From the NCBI RefSeq assembly GCF_029962835.1, contig NC_080582.1:16252032-16316031 (forward strand): DNA of 64,000 nt, in the 5' to 3' direction. Below the pieces are notes generated by a model, which was given only the letters and a program-made list of their open reading frames with translations, was not told the DNA's origin and made no database searches. Source of the DNA: Magnolia sinica. Its lineage: Eukaryota; Streptophyta; Magnoliopsida; Magnoliales; Magnoliaceae. Made by a program: the position numbers and the translations under genes. This document shows positions 1 to 10,515 of this stretch, piece by piece (within the stretch, counting starts at the first letter, position 1; the number at the start of each line of letters is the position of its first letter).

Positions 1-862
1 TATTATAATATTTTATTAATATTTATATATATGGTAGGCCATGATCATGTGGGACCTACCTTGATGAACATGGGCCACTCACGCGTGGGACCCACCATGA
101 GGCAGTGTATACCCAAACCGTCCAGCGTCCAGAGACGCTGGACGTAGGCGTATGGCATGGCTAGCAAAAAAAAAACAAAAAAAAAAAACAAAAAAAAAGC
201 AAAGGAAGAAAAGGTTACTTTTTAGTGGACTGCTCATGCAGGCCCCACCTTGATGTATGTATGTGATCCACACCGTCCAATCTATTCTCCAGTCTTCTTT
301 AGGCGTTGAACCAAAATTTTAATGCGATCTGATCATCAGGTGGGCCATAGCATCTAAAACTATGTAAAGACATGCCAGATCATAAAAAAGTACTCGGTGG
401 GACTCACTTGAAGTTCGGATGCAGGTGAAACTAGTTCTGGACGGGTAGAACAGTGGGATACACATGATGGGTGGGCTGGATTGTGAATCACATCTCGGTG
501 GGCCTCAAAAAAAAAATAAAATATAGTAATAAAATTTTTTTTCAAAGCAGCAGCGACGAGCGGGCGGACGCTGGGGCCTCACGGCTCCAGTTGTGGGCCC
601 CACGTGATGTGTTTCGAACATCAAGGCCATGCATTCGGTGGGTCCCCACGTACCACCCATCCATCTCAAAAATCAGCCGTAAAGAACTCGGGCGGGCCAT
701 ACCATCTAGAATCATGTGAAGACATGTCTAAACATATAAAATCGCTTGGTGGGGCCTACCTGAGTTTTGGATGTCGCTGAAACTTGGCATGGACCGTCAG
801 TTAGGTGGGACTCACATAATGGATGGGCTGGATTTGTGAACCACATTTCGGTGGGCCCCACA
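1..862. repeat. GTGGGCCC-rich non-coding repeat with an internal duplication
   Basis: No gene is seen. The sequence is full of GTGGGCCC/GGGACCCAC words and phrases such as 'gatgtatgtatgtgatcca' that recur across the window and belong to its abundant small-element family. A block at about 375-510 is repeated at about 725-862: both run from a 'ggtgggactcac'-like phrase through 'gggctggatt.gtgaa.cacat.tcggtgggcc'. A short perfect hairpin lies at 119-144, with 11-base arms reading cgtccagcgtc and a 4-base loop. An A-rich run (about 166-215) interrupts the block. Short frames on the minus strand share translated phrases only because of the duplication. Confidence 0.5.
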
Positions 863-869
863 TCTGCCC

Positions 870-1300
870 CAAGGTCCAATGACCTCTTCAACAGGTTGGA
901 CGTGAAATAATTATTGCAGTGGGCTTGCTGCCCACGTGAACCCCTCAACAGGTTGTATGGAAAATAAGTATTTCAGTGGGCCCTTGGCCCACACAACCCC
1001 TCAACAGGTTGTATGGAAAATAAATATTTCAGTGGGCCCTATCCAGGCCCATATCACCTCATGAATAGTTTGGATGTCAAATGATCCGGGCCCACGTGAC
1101 CTTATGAATAGATTGGGTGATAAATAAAAATTGTAGTGGGCCCTACCCGGGTCCACATGACCATATGAACAGTTGGTTGGAAAATAAACATTACGTTGGG
1201 CCCTAGGTTGCTTGGAAAAATAAACATTTCTGTGGGCCCCGGTCTGAATGACCTTAACAATGGGTTGGATGGGAAATAAACATTATGGTAGGCCCCTCAT
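870..1300. repeat. Tandem repeat, about 65-75 bp, roughly six diverged units
   Basis: Each unit contains a 'caacaggttg.atggaaaataa' phrase followed by 'a.ttncagtgggccc'. I count about six units that vary in length and lose parts toward the right end. The same phrase occurs singly inside the small GTGGGCCC elements elsewhere (near 8955), so the array may be a local expansion of part of such an element. Confidence 0.6.
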
Positions 1301-3063
1301 GGGACCCACTGATGTATGTGTTGTAAACCATACCCTCCATTAGAGGGACCCACTTATGTATGTAAACCATACCCTCCATTAGACTGGGCTCCATCATGAT
1401 GCATGTGTTTCATCCAACTGTCCATCCATTTTTGGAGATAATTTAAGGCCCATTTTATGAGGCCCATTGTGATGTATGCAGGCCCATGTGACTAGGCCCA
1501 CGTGGATGCATTTGTGGCCCGTCATTGAGGCCTACCTTGATATATGCATACGAGACCCATGCATGGGGCCCATTCGATGTATTAGAGGCCCAATGGGATG
1601 TACATGAGGCCCATTTCTTGATTTATGTGTTGACCCCTATAGCGATAGTGCCTTGGGAGCAATGTTGGTTTGATGTCCACATTGAACGGATAATGTTGGT
1701 TAAATGTCCGCATTATAACTCTCCCTAAGGCCCACTGATAGGCCCAAACTTGTGGTAAGTAGGCCGTCTAGGCCCATCTCCACTATATCTAGAGCCCATC
1801 TCTTTATACATGTTTAGTATAGATCCATGATTCATGATCATTCGCACCATATGTATGCCTGATGTGAGGGTGACTGATCATAGCATATATCTTTGGATAG
1901 ACTATTTATGGGCTCCCTGATAGGCGGAGTTGCCTCGTATAAGTGCATGGTATATACAGGACTGTTGCATGAATGATAGTGTGACTCATGCATTTGCATT
2001 TGTGTGATTGTGATCATTGTATGCCCTAGTGACACCAGGGACGTAGTCTCCACAGACACATCGTAGGTGGCTGGATTGGATACCGGAAATATTGTTACTA
2101 AGTATCGGGGCGCCATAGATGTCCCCAGGTGAAAATCCCTAAACCCGATGGTACCAGAGGATGACTCCAACGTCGAGACCGAGTGGATGTACGAGCGCAT
2201 GAGGGCCGAATACCAGGAGGCCGCGTCTCCCACTGTGTCGTGGTCGGTTGGAAAGGAGTGTGGCCTTACTCGCCCGAGGGTAGGGGGTAATACTAGGCTG
2301 AGTTTGACCAGCTCGCGAATGGGTTCGCTATCGACGTGCCGGATAGGTATTGGCAGACTATTGGCTAGGCGGATAGTGAGGTTTCTTACGCTCACTTGGA
2401 CTGTGCGGCTAGGAGAGCGACAGTGCCATTTGGAGTGTATTGAACCCCGGTGATTATCCAGAATGAGTACCGATACATGATGAGGATTGGCATGCTTGAG
2501 TTGCATCTTGCATCGCATGGCCGTGTTATGGCCGATAGCATTCATATCTTGCACCGCATAGCCTTGGTACGGCTGATTGCATTCATGTGCTCATTACCAT
2601 GTTTCCGCATCACTCTGACCTTGCATTTTGAGCACGTTTATATTGCGCACACACTTACACCACCCTCTAAGCTTTCCATAAGCTTATGCACGATTGATGC
2701 GTGTAGGTGACGCCAGGACGCAGCCGCAGCCATAGTCTCGCTGTAGTTGGAGCGTGCAGCTGAGCTTCTGGAGTTTTGCTTCTTTTGTTACATTGTATTT
2801 TCCCTTTCTGTCGCATTGTACTAAAAAGTTTTTGATCATAGTGGATTTTGTAGTGGTGTTCTTGTGCTTATTGTTTGTGGGTTATGCTTTTGTTATGCTC
2901 ATTATGAATCAGACTAATGATTTGAAACCCTCCTTATAGTATCCCAGGATCGGAACCTGGTAAATGGGTGTCGGGATCCGAGAATGGGGTTCTACGGAGG
3001 CTGTCGGCACCGGATTCGGCGATCGGGAATTTTGTGAGCCCGGTTTCCGAGTTCGGGGCGTGA
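1300..3063 (+). mobile_element. LTR-like block (probable gypsy-type solo LTR or LTR fragment)
   Basis: No coding domain is found; the open frames at 1838-2554 and 2148-2453 have no recognisable protein features. From about 1830 the composition is unlike the flanks, and the block ends in '...gttcggggcgtgaca' exactly where an interrupted gypsy integrase frame begins at 3064. A long GC-rich non-coding block ending in ..CA and abutting a broken retroelement frame is what a large gypsy LTR looks like. The left boundary is not visible; the GGCCCA-rich part at 1300-1830 may or may not belong. No partner LTR occurs in the window. Confidence 0.4.
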
Positions 3064-3447
3064 CAACATGCCTCGAACGAGAAGTACAAGGAACAAGCGG
3101 ACAAGCATCGGCGACAAAAAGTGTTCGAGGTAGGCGACCGCGTTATGGTCCATTTGTGCAAAGAGAGATTTCCGACCGGGATGTACAACAAGTTGAAAAA
3201 TAAGAAAATTGGACCGGTACCAATCATCCGAAAGATCAATGACAACGCTTATGTTGTTGATCTCCCAGATGACATGGCCATCTCACGGACTTTCAATGTC
3301 ACGGACCTAACCAAGTATCATGAACCAGAGCATGACAAGAACTCGAGGATGAGTTCTTTTGAAGTGGAGGAGACTGATGTAGAGCAGGTCGCGTACAGTT
3401 ACATGGCCAAGATGGATCAGAAAAGGCCCGGTCGACGACAGAAGTGA
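3064..3447 (+). pseudogene. Ty3/gypsy integrase C-terminal fragment
   Basis: An open frame runs from the TGA at 3061-3063 to the TGA at 3445-3447, about 127 residues. It reads as the end of a plant gypsy polyprotein: a basic linker (SNEKYKEQADKHRR), then VFEVGDRVMVHL, KERFPTGMYNKLK, KKIGP, INDNAYVVDLP and FNVTDL..YH. This is the GPY/F-type C-terminal module that follows the integrase catalytic core in Ty3/gypsy elements and helps bind DNA and choose targets. The catalytic core, RT and RNase H are absent upstream; the LTR-like block ending at 3063 replaces them. The frame is only a 5'-truncated remnant with no native start. The same tail recurs, more decayed, at 8118 and 41471. Identification is confident; it is not a functional gene. 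Confidence 0.88.
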
Positions 3448-4095
3448 TCCGGACCATCGAACCTTAAATCGGGCGTATCTTGCAATCCGGAATGAGTTAT
3501 CTGACGTAAAATATATGATTTTGGGGTAGAACGAGCTACTAAAGCCAACCAACCCCGCTACGCCAGGTTACGCAGCCCGGAATTGCGAAAAACCCCTGGA
3601 TCGATGGTCGTTTCCCTGTTTTAATTTCGCTTTTACTATAAATAGTAAGTTTTAGTTTAATTATAACTCTTCATCCGTCGGGCTTTAGGAGTTGCGCCCA
3701 ACGTGAAAAGAGCTTAGAATAATTAGGAGAACGGTTTGGTGAAGCCAAATAGGACACTTACTATTTTTGGCCGAAAACCTTGCGCACTAGTAGACATCAC
3801 GACCGTCTATAAATAGTAAGTTTACTATTTATAGTAAGTCGCGGATTCTAAGAGTTTGAGTTGTAGTTTGATTCTGATTTCTTTCTCATTGCTTGGTACC
3901 CCTATTTAAAGGGTTGTGAACTCGTTTTTATTCATCAATTAATCAATTTCGAATTTATTAGAATTTATTTCTATTTTCTGCTTTCTTTCCTCGTGGATTC
4001 GAGAAGTCTCTGTGAGGAGTCCAGAGAAGCTCCGTGAATTCGGAGTAGTTATCCTCATCACGTTCATCCCTGCGTCAGAGTCACTCTATGAATTA
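3448..4095 (+). mobile_element. 3' end and LTR of the gypsy element, copy 1
   Basis: Directly downstream of the integrase stop. The sequence aligns with 8118-8640 and 41471-42115: all three start in the 'gatgtagag..gg' integrase tail. The best two also share 'tatgattttggggtagnacgagcta', clustered actataaatagtaagt palindromes, 'ctatttaaaggg', and 'gaattcgagaagtctctgtgaggagtccagagaag'. TATAAATA sits inside the palindromes at about 3637 and 3811, so the LTR promoter may be there. Exact LTR ends are not resolved. Confidence 0.65.
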
Positions 4096-4469
4096 CATTA
4101 GGAAAAAAAAAAAAACAGAAGACAACAGAACATCTCCAGATAACATACAAATTCTGCTGGGAGTTAAGCTGTGCTCTTTTAAGACCTTCAGAGGTTCTTC
4201 TGTTGTCGTCCCCACCTGAATCGAGACTGCAAACTAATGTGGAGAAAGCTTACTTCACATAGAACCAGCTTCATTGATTAACAAGTAGCGGTTTAAAGAT
4301 GATATCATTCTTCATCTATTGACCTTCAAAAACTATCTAATCATTTTCGGCAATTTGTCAGTTCCGCAAGCTCCCAGGAGATTTTCAGCTCTTTTTTACT
4401 TGAATTCTCATGGGAAAATCTTGCTGAAAATTAAAATTTTAGAAAATAAACTAACAAATCATTTTAAAA
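4096..4469. other. Unassigned stretch between gypsy remnant and duplicated unit
   Basis: No coding frame or recognisable element is seen. It contains an A-run at about 4108 and AT-rich sequence. It does not obviously align with the start of copy B at 27047. Confidence 0.3.
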
Positions 4470-5499
4470 TTATTATATATATGTGTGTATTTAATGATTA
4501 TTTAAAATTTTAGATATGTTATGTGTTAATATAGCAATATAATTTCTTGATACAATTATGGAAAATTAAAATGCTGCCAGATTTTGAAAATCTCAAGATA
4601 TTAACATGTTGTTTGATTAATGTTCCACGAGATTTTCATGATCTTGGTGATATTTGTTGCAATGGTCATGTAACACTTCGTGTTATTAAATTCTGAATGG
4701 ATAGGATTTTTTATTTTTTATTTTCTACTAAATATAAAAGGACTTTTGAAATGCTAAGCTAACAAGGTGAAAATGCAAAAGTTTACAAAAATGTAAGTTG
4801 CAGTGCAATTACAAGAAGAGAAGGTCCAAGACCCACTGAAAAGGAGCAATGCCATCTCTTAGCATGTTCAGTGCAACCCTCAGACATCGTTATGGATCGA
4901 GTTTCAACTGCCAGCCTTAGCCACAAGATATCTAAAGGATATGTGACAAGTGGATTTCATCCCAGCTCAAGCCCCTACTTCCGGTTACCCAACAACAGAG
5001 AACTCCCCGTCTTTTTCCTCTGAAAATTTTCTATATCCCAAGATGGAAAAGATAGATCACATGTTTGGACATCACAAACTGAATACTTGTAAGATTCATA
5101 AGCAAACAGCTGCATGACACTATATGAAATTGTGTATCACCTGTGGTAGATTGACTTTCCAATAGACTTTACTGCCCTCCTTCCCAATCAACATAATGGC
5201 TTTGCAAAAATTGCAAGCAGAGGCACAGACAAAATTGCAGAGTCTTCAAGACAGCGGTAAGGCAAAACCAGGAGCAGCTACAGCGTCTGAAGCAAATATG
5301 CAGAGCAACAGGAACCACCCTCATAGCATAACAGGAGCAGAGTACAATGATCAAACAGAGAAATTTAGAGGATCAGACCTAGAAGCATCCAAAATTGCTA
5401 AGCCATGGATTCAGATGCAAGGTAGGAGAGATAATCGGAATCTGAGGGCATTGTCCACTTCCCAGACCTTACAGACATGCTTCCTGCCAATTGGATTAG

Positions 5500-5954
5500 C
5501 CTTTGCTTCTAATGCAGCACAGCCCCGCGCCATCCATTGGTAAGAGACCCCTAACTTCCATAGGGAGATCACTGATCCTTGTGTATGTTCAGTCGACCAC
5601 ACCACTGCTTCATAGATGAGCTAGTCTATCGGCCTCTACATTGCTCTCTCTATAAACATGTGAGGTGGAGAAGTTTAAGCTTTCAAGCTCCTTCTTGATA
5701 TCGCCTACAATATACCAGATCTTCCAGGGGATGCTATGATGGTTAAGAATGGCCTCTGTTGCCACTAGGGAATCTGATTCAATGTTTACATTTGATAGGT
5801 TAAACTGTTTACATATCTTGATACTATCCAAAATGGCCCTTGACTCTGTTTCTGTGTTAGATGAGATACCATAAGAGTGGTGAAAAGCGAATATCAAGCA
5901 TCCTAAGTAAAAAAAAACAGAGGGACTATTTAGATGACTCATTGAGGTCCACAC
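5500..5954 (-). pseudogene. LINE RNase H-like fragment (RVT_3 type), copy A
   Basis: The minus-strand frame 5954-5610 matches the RNase H-like domain at the C-terminus of plant L1-type non-LTR retrotransposons. Visible phrases are LGCLIFAFHHSYG, SSNTETESRAILD, IESDSLVATEAIL and HVYRESNVEADRLAHL, covering conserved acidic positions of the fold. After a frame change the C-terminal tail (SDLPMEVRGLLPMDGAGL) continues to about 5520. The N-terminal VNVDGS strand is missing: the first about 15 residues are unrelated, because about 0.5 kb present in copy B is deleted here. No poly(A) tail or target duplication is evident. It is a dead fragment carried inside the duplicated unit, not a host RNase H gene. 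Confidence 0.75.
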
Positions 5955-6095
5955 AAGAAGTTAGAAAACAAAATGATCTGTTATAGCATAATTCATTATG
6001 CTGAGAATACTAGGTCATTGGTTTGTAACCTTGCATTGTATTTGTCATAGAATTTCCAGCACACTCAAGATCTCCAAGCTCGGTGTAATAGTCCG

Positions 6096-6320
6096 CTTTG
6101 GTGGGGTGAGTATTTGGCTGGAGAGCCTACCAAAGCTCAATTCCATAGCTCACTGGTTAAGATTGAAAATCGGGCATGTGCTGGGACCCAATTTTCAGAC
6201 CTACCTCAACTCAGCAACCCAAACTTTTATCCAACAGTGCCTGTTTCTCTGGATTGGATAAACATGATTAAGAGTGTTGATAAAGAATTAAAGATCCCCA
6301 CCATGGAACAATTGAGTTAG
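6096..6320 (+). CDS. Conserved short frame of unknown function (copy A)
   Basis: A plus-strand frame reads through WWGEYLAGEPTKAQFHSSLV, ..ENRACAGTQF.DLPQL, NPNFYPT, LDWINMIKSVDKELKI and TMEQL before a stop. I do not recognise the protein. The same frame is present in copy B (29004-29297) and copy C (43925-44150), with substitutions scattered through it and one nonsense codon in C. The ATG at 6114 lies inside the conserved stretch, so the real start, or an upstream exon, is probably earlier. It lies on the opposite strand from the NB-ARC frame, about 550 bp beyond the latter's stop. It could be an exon of an unrecognised host gene caught in the duplicated unit, or chance conservation of duplicated DNA. 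Confidence 0.3.
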   Translation, partial: LWWGEYLAGEPTKAQFHSSLVKIENRACAGTQFSDLPQLSNPNFYPTVPVSLDWINMIKSVDKELKIPTMEQLS

Positions 6321-6869
6321 ACCAGTCGAGATTTGGATGAGCCTGGCCCAAGTTTCAGCCTAATCCATGGGTTGGGCTGAGCTCATTAGCTTATGCCTTT
6401 TTTAAATAAAAAAAATAAAAATTTGTGGGGATACTGTCATCTATAATTTCACCGATATAATAGAAAATTACATCTAGGGGATCATAAATGAAACCAGAAA
6501 AACCCGACAAATTCATACAAAATAGCAAGAACCCCTAACAAAAATCATCTAACATAAAAGACAGGTAAACCCAGTCTATCAGGAAAATGAAAGGAAAAAT
6601 TAAAAAAAATTGAGTCTTGCTTACTGCTGCGACCATGATTTGCCAAACAAATCTGGTACTTGTTACCTTTCTGAAATACATGCAAAAGAGCAACACATCC
6701 AATTTCTTCCTGAAATTCATAATTCAAGCCAGTAAGACTAAATCATTTAAGTCCAGTGGAACACCCTATTCTTTCTACCACATACATAACACAAATAAAA
6801 GAGTAACAATAGTTCAAGAAGAGAAGAATAAGATGGTAAGTAGAGGTAGTTTAAGCAGAGAAGAATCAC

Positions 6870-7586
6870 TTAGTTGAAGGACACCATTCTTTGAAAGGGA
6901 TGTTGCATGACTAGATGCTGCCTTCCCATTTCAGAACAAACATCATGGGATTGAGTCGTGATCATGACTTTGCTGCCACTGGTGGTGGCAGGGGCTGTGA
7001 CTGGAACTCTCATCTCTTGCAAGTCAAAGCTTTCCCAAACATCTTCCAAGATGAGAATGAACCTTTGGCCACTTAATTTATCCTTGATACGCTTAGCAGC
7101 TATGGAGATTTGTATGGACTCTGGGTTCTCAAATGCATTCTGTATTCCCATCTGCAACTCCATCAACCGATTCCTTCTCCCCTTTGCATCAAACATCTTT
7201 AAAACCTCTAACTGTCGTTCAGGCTCAATGAAATGCCAAGTACCTACATCAACCAATTTCCTTATTGTCAGCTTGTCCTGCACATGGACCAATTCCCCTT
7301 CAATTCTCGCCTGCATCTTCTTTGCAAGACTCTCCAACCCTGGTGCTCTTACTCGTGTGATTATTTCAAACAGAAGGCAAGATTCTCCAAATTCCTCCAT
7401 TTCCATAACCACCTGTCTCATGATCCGTGACTTCCCCACTCCCTGCTGTCCCCATACTGAGAACACTGAAATCTTGTCATCTCTCAAGCAATTCCATATC
7501 TGCTGCCTCATGCGTTGTGACAGAGTGCTCAAAACCTCTCCTCCTCCTTTGAGCCATCGATCATCATTGTCTTTAGAAGCTGCCAT
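6870..7586 (-). CDS. Truncated NB-ARC (NLR resistance-type) protein, N-only, 238 aa
   Basis: The frame starts at the ATG MAASK. It shows IWNCLRDDKISVFSVWGQQG followed by VGKS (P-loop, about residues 44-52), an RNBS-A-like LLFEIITRVRAPGLESLAKK, kinase-2 FILILEDVWESFD (about 182-195) and RNBS-B SKVMITTQSHDVCSEMG (about 206-222). NB-ARC domains bind and hydrolyse ATP/ADP as the switch of plant NLR immune receptors. A normal CNL adds a coiled coil before, and GLPL, MHD and an LRR region after. None is present: the frame stops after about 12 residues beyond RNBS-B. The P-loop to kinase-2 spacing is about 135 residues, longer than usual, and a second RNBS-A-like stretch (LQMGIQNAFENPESIQISIA) suggests an internal duplication. 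It is the only uninterrupted copy of three. It may be a truncated regulator or a pseudogene. Confidence 0.75.
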   Translation of the reverse strand: MAASKDNDDRWLKGGGEVLSTLSQRMRQQIWNCLRDDKISVFSVWGQQGVGKSRIMRQVVMEMEEFGESCLLFEIITRVRAPGLESLAKKMQARIEGELVHVQDKLTIRKLVDVGTWHFIEPERQLEVLKMFDAKGRRNRLMELQMGIQNAFENPESIQISIAAKRIKDKLSGQRFILILEDVWESFDLQEMRVPVTAPATTSGSKVMITTQSHDVCSEMGRQHLVMQHPFQRMVSFN

Positions 7587-7699
7587 TGCCTAACGCCAGA
7601 TTTCTCCTGCAAAATTCGAATTCCTTGTCTCATGAGTAAGGGTGGCAATGGGCCGGGCAATGCACCCGCATCAATTTTCCAAGCTGTGTTTGTGCTCAA

Positions 7700-8117
7700 A
7701 GTAATATGGAATTGGTTAGTGAAACAGTGGTTAGTGAACGCCCACCATTAAAAACTTGTTGCGGAAAGGGAGACAATTAGGTCCATCCCTGACTGCGGGG
7801 CCCACCTTTGATGTATATATTGAATATCAACATCATCCATCTGTCTCTACAGCCCATTTTAGAGCATGAGCCCAAAATTGAATTAAATCCAAATCTCAGA
7901 TCAAAAGATTATATGGCTAATAAACATTACGATGGGTATTACAGTAGGCCTATAAAGTTTTTAATGGTATGTATTCAGTCAGCACGGTTTCCTATAGTAT
8001 AGTCGAAGTGAGGTATGGATCTGCCTAATTTTTGGATTCTTGTACTAAAAGGAGCTAGGTAGGAAAATAGATGAACGGTATCCATGTACCATACATAAAT
8101 CAAAGTGAGCTCCACTG
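7700..8117. repeat. GTGGGCCC element fragment and hAT-like end
   Basis: At about 7640-7665 'gggtggcaatgggccgggc' resembles the terminal motif of plant hAT MITEs; no partner end is found close by. From about 7795 a piece of the GTGGGCCC family begins ('ggggcccacctttgatgtatat', 'cattttagagcatgagcccaaaa'). It is cut off by the gypsy fragment that starts at about 8118. No gene is seen. Confidence 0.4.
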
Positions 8118-8640
8118 TCAGGGCTACAGCTGATGTAGAGTGGGTTGCAAATGGTTTCATGGCAAAGATGGACCAGAAAAGGCCCAATTGGAGGTGGAAG
8201 TTATCCGGACCCTCAGGATGTTAAAACGTGCATATTGCCTATGCCGAATTTGCGAGAATCCATGGTATTGACTATCGAAAATCAGATTAAATTTTGTTTT
8301 TACTATTTATAGTAAGTTTTAATTTGATCATAACTTTTGATCTGTCGATGTTCTAATACGAAAGCTGCTTAGAAAAATTAGGAGAATAACATGGTCAGAA
8401 AACCATGAGTTCTAGTTGACATCATGACCATCTATAACTAGTAAGTTTACTATTTATGGTAAGTCACGGTTTTATGGAGTTTTTGTTGTAATTTGATTCT
8501 GGAACTTGATTTCATTTTTTATAATAATAGGCATATCTGTGTGGAGTCAAGATAAGTTACGTGGATTTAGAATATTTTTCTCCCCGTGGAATACGGTCGA
8601 GCATGTTCTCCCTGCGTCAATAGCCTATTGGGTGAGTCAG
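8118..8640 (+). mobile_element. Gypsy 3' end, copy 2 (decayed)
   Basis: It aligns with 3370-4075: an integrase-tail remnant ('gatggaccagaaaaggccca'), then 'tactatttatagtaagtttt', 'agtaagtttactatttatgg' and 'ctccctgcgtcaatag'. The internal 'ggaatgagttat...tttggggtag' section is missing. No coding capacity remains. Confidence 0.6.
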
Positions 8641-8711
8641 GCCATACGAAATTGGGAAAGCCTTTTAACCTGCTGCAAAGACATGACATTAGATATTGGA
8701 CGATCGTGTCT

Positions 8712-9175
8712 GGGTCTCGATGGAGCTGCCCTTGATGTATATTTTTATCCATGCCAGTCATCTATTTTAATAATTCATTTTAGAGCATGAACCCAAAAAG
8801 GAGGCTGATCGAAGGCCTGAGTAGACCACACAACGGGAAGAAGTGGAGATTGAAAGCCCATTGTTGAAAACTTCTTAGGGCCACAGAAATTTTGAATCAA
8901 GCTGATATTTGTTTTTTCCCTTCATCTAGGTCTATGTGCCCTTGTTAACAGGTTGGATGGAAAATAAAATTCACAGTGGGTACTATGAAGTTTTCAACCG
9001 TAAGAGTTCAATCTCCACTACTTTGCCTGGTGTGGTCTACTTGAGCCTCATAGCCGTCTCCTTTTTGGGCTCATTCCCTAAAATGATCTATCAAAATAGA
9101 TTGACAACATGGATAGAACATATATATCATGGTGGGTCCCACAAAGCCTCTGACAGTTGTCTCTACCTAGGTACA
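8712..9175. mobile_element. GTGGGCCC-family MITE, full-length member
   Basis: Terminal inverted sequence runs from 'cccttgatgtatattttta' on the left to 'acatatatatcatggtgggtc' on the right. Between lie the family landmarks in order: 'ttttagagcatgaaccc', 'gtagaccacaca', 'gatatttgttttttccctt', 'aacaggttggatggaaaata', 'gtggtctacttgag' and 'ccctaaaatgatctat'. It is non-coding and about 460 bp long. The superfamily is not decided. Confidence 0.55.
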
Positions 9176-9189
9176 GGTTCGGTAGTACT

Positions 9190-9440
9190 CAATCAGAGAT
9201 GGGCATCGAGTCGAGCCGGACCGGATTGGGTCTAAGTTGACTCGATCCGAATTTTTAAGTAATTGATCCGAACTCGATCCAATACGGGACCGGGTTCTGG
9301 TCAGCTGACTCGATTCGATCCGATGCATTACTGGCCTGACCTAAACCGAGTCCAACTCGGTCAAGGAAATCGAGTCGGATCAGGTTGGGCACGATTCGAA
9401 TCGAGTCTTCTGTTTTATTTTATTTTTTGAAAGATTAAAA
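9190..9440. mobile_element. Possible hAT-like element, left half ('gggcatcgagtcg' type)
   Basis: Dense GACTCGATCCGA / TCGAGTCGGATC words follow a 'gatgggcatcgagtcgagcc' start typical of plant hAT MITE ends. Similar sequence resumes at 12920-13110, so the element may have been split by the MITE and foldback insertions between. Boundaries and target duplication are not resolved. Confidence 0.35.
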
Positions 9441-9708
9441 AAAAATAAAAAATAAAAAATATGAACGTCATGGATGAAACACATACATCATGGTGGGGCC
9501 ACACCAACCATCCGCCATTGGCTGGTGGCAGGGGGAGTAGCCAATCTATTTCTAAATCAGAGTTGGGAGGGTAATAGGTGAGATAGAAGTTTTTAAATCG
9601 GACTTGGGAGGGGGAAAGGCGGGATAAAAGGCCTACTTGGTAGGGAATCTAGGGAGCGGCAGGATTTTGGCAGAAGAGAGGGAAGTGGCTTGCGTACTAT
9701 GCTAAGCG

Positions 9709-10167
9709 TACTGAGTAAACTATGTAAGGCCCAACATGATGTGTTTATTTTATCCACTTCATCCATACATTTTGTAATTTAATTTTAATAAATGAGATAA
9801 AAATAAAGCATATCCAAAGCTCAAGTGGACCACACCATAGGGAACAATGTGAATTGAAAATCTACCGTTGAAAAATTCTTTGGGTGGATAGACGCTTTGA
9901 ATCAAGCTGATATTTGTTTTTTCCCTTCATCCATGTTCTTATGATCTTATGAACAGGTAGGTAGGATGAAAAATAAACACTAATGTGGACCCTAGGAAGG
10001 TTTCAACGGTGGAAATCATTATTCCCACTGTTTTTTGTTGTATGGCCCACTTGAGCTTTGGATATGTTTCGATTTTTGGTCCAACAGCTAAAATAAGATA
10101 AAAAAACGGATGGGCGGCGTAGATAAATCACAAGAATTCAAGGTGGCCCATAAGAGTTTACTCAGTA
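9709..10167. mobile_element. GTGGGCCC-family MITE with tactgagtaaac termini
   Basis: Perfect 12-base terminal inverted repeats lie at 9709-9720 (tactgagtaaac) and 10156-10167 (gtttactcagta). The interior has all the family landmarks. The flanks 'tgctaagcg' and 'tgataaaagcg' resemble an imperfect 9-11-bp target duplication, which would suggest a Mutator-like origin. Length is 459 bp; it is non-coding. Confidence 0.55.
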
Positions 10168-10486
10168 TGATAAAAGCGTACTGAGTAAGAGAGAGAAGTG
10201 AAGTAATTACCGTTGACGACAGTTAGGTGCCTGCTGCCCAAGGGAGGCCTCATCAATGCGCCACCCACTTCCCCTACGAATCGGATTGTGTACTGAGTAA
10301 CCCAGTACCACAAGGGCTACTGAGTTGAGGTGGTAGCATTCTATTGGCCAAAGGCCGGCTTCACTCCTCCAAACGGCAGAGCAAACGGCGTTAGCCCATT
10401 TCTCTCTCCAGTTGAGTGGAGAGATTCTCTCCCACATCTCCCCACCGTGCAGGAAAAAAAAAATCTCTCCAGCCGTGCTGGGGAAA

Positions 10487-10515
10487 GAAGAAGAAGAAGA
10501 AGAAGAAGAAGCAGA
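10487..10515. repeat. (GAA)n microsatellite in left foldback arm
   Basis: About nine GAA/AAG triplets, mirrored by (CTT)n at about 12618-12640 in the right arm. Confidence 0.8.

Larger units (their letters stand above)
4470..7700. repeat. Duplicated unit, copy A, left part
   Basis: It aligns by eye with 27080-30540 through shared phrases such as 'ttagatatgttatgtgt.aatatagcaa', 'caattacaagaagagaaggtccaag' and 'atcacatgtttggacatcacaaactgaat'. It continues through the LINE RNase H fragment, the conserved plus-strand frame and the NB-ARC frame. The second half aligns with 43915-45080 as well. Relative to copy B, about 0.5 kb is missing at about 5908, where the RNase H start should be. Its continuation resumes near 13130 after younger insertions. 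Confidence 0.75.

Noticed and set aside
1838-2554. A 238-residue minus-strand gene
   Set aside because: The frame has no recognisable domain and lies in an LTR-like block; long frames in GC-richer LTRs are common by chance.
5196-5543. Host gene starting MALQKLQAEAQTKLQ
   Set aside because: The frame is not maintained in copy B (27752 onward has a stop after LQKSQAEAQTKL) and no domain is recognised.
6958-7593. 211-residue plus-strand protein opposite the NB-ARC frame
   Set aside because: It is the antisense of the NB-ARC frame, with no independent features; the minus strand carries all the family motifs.
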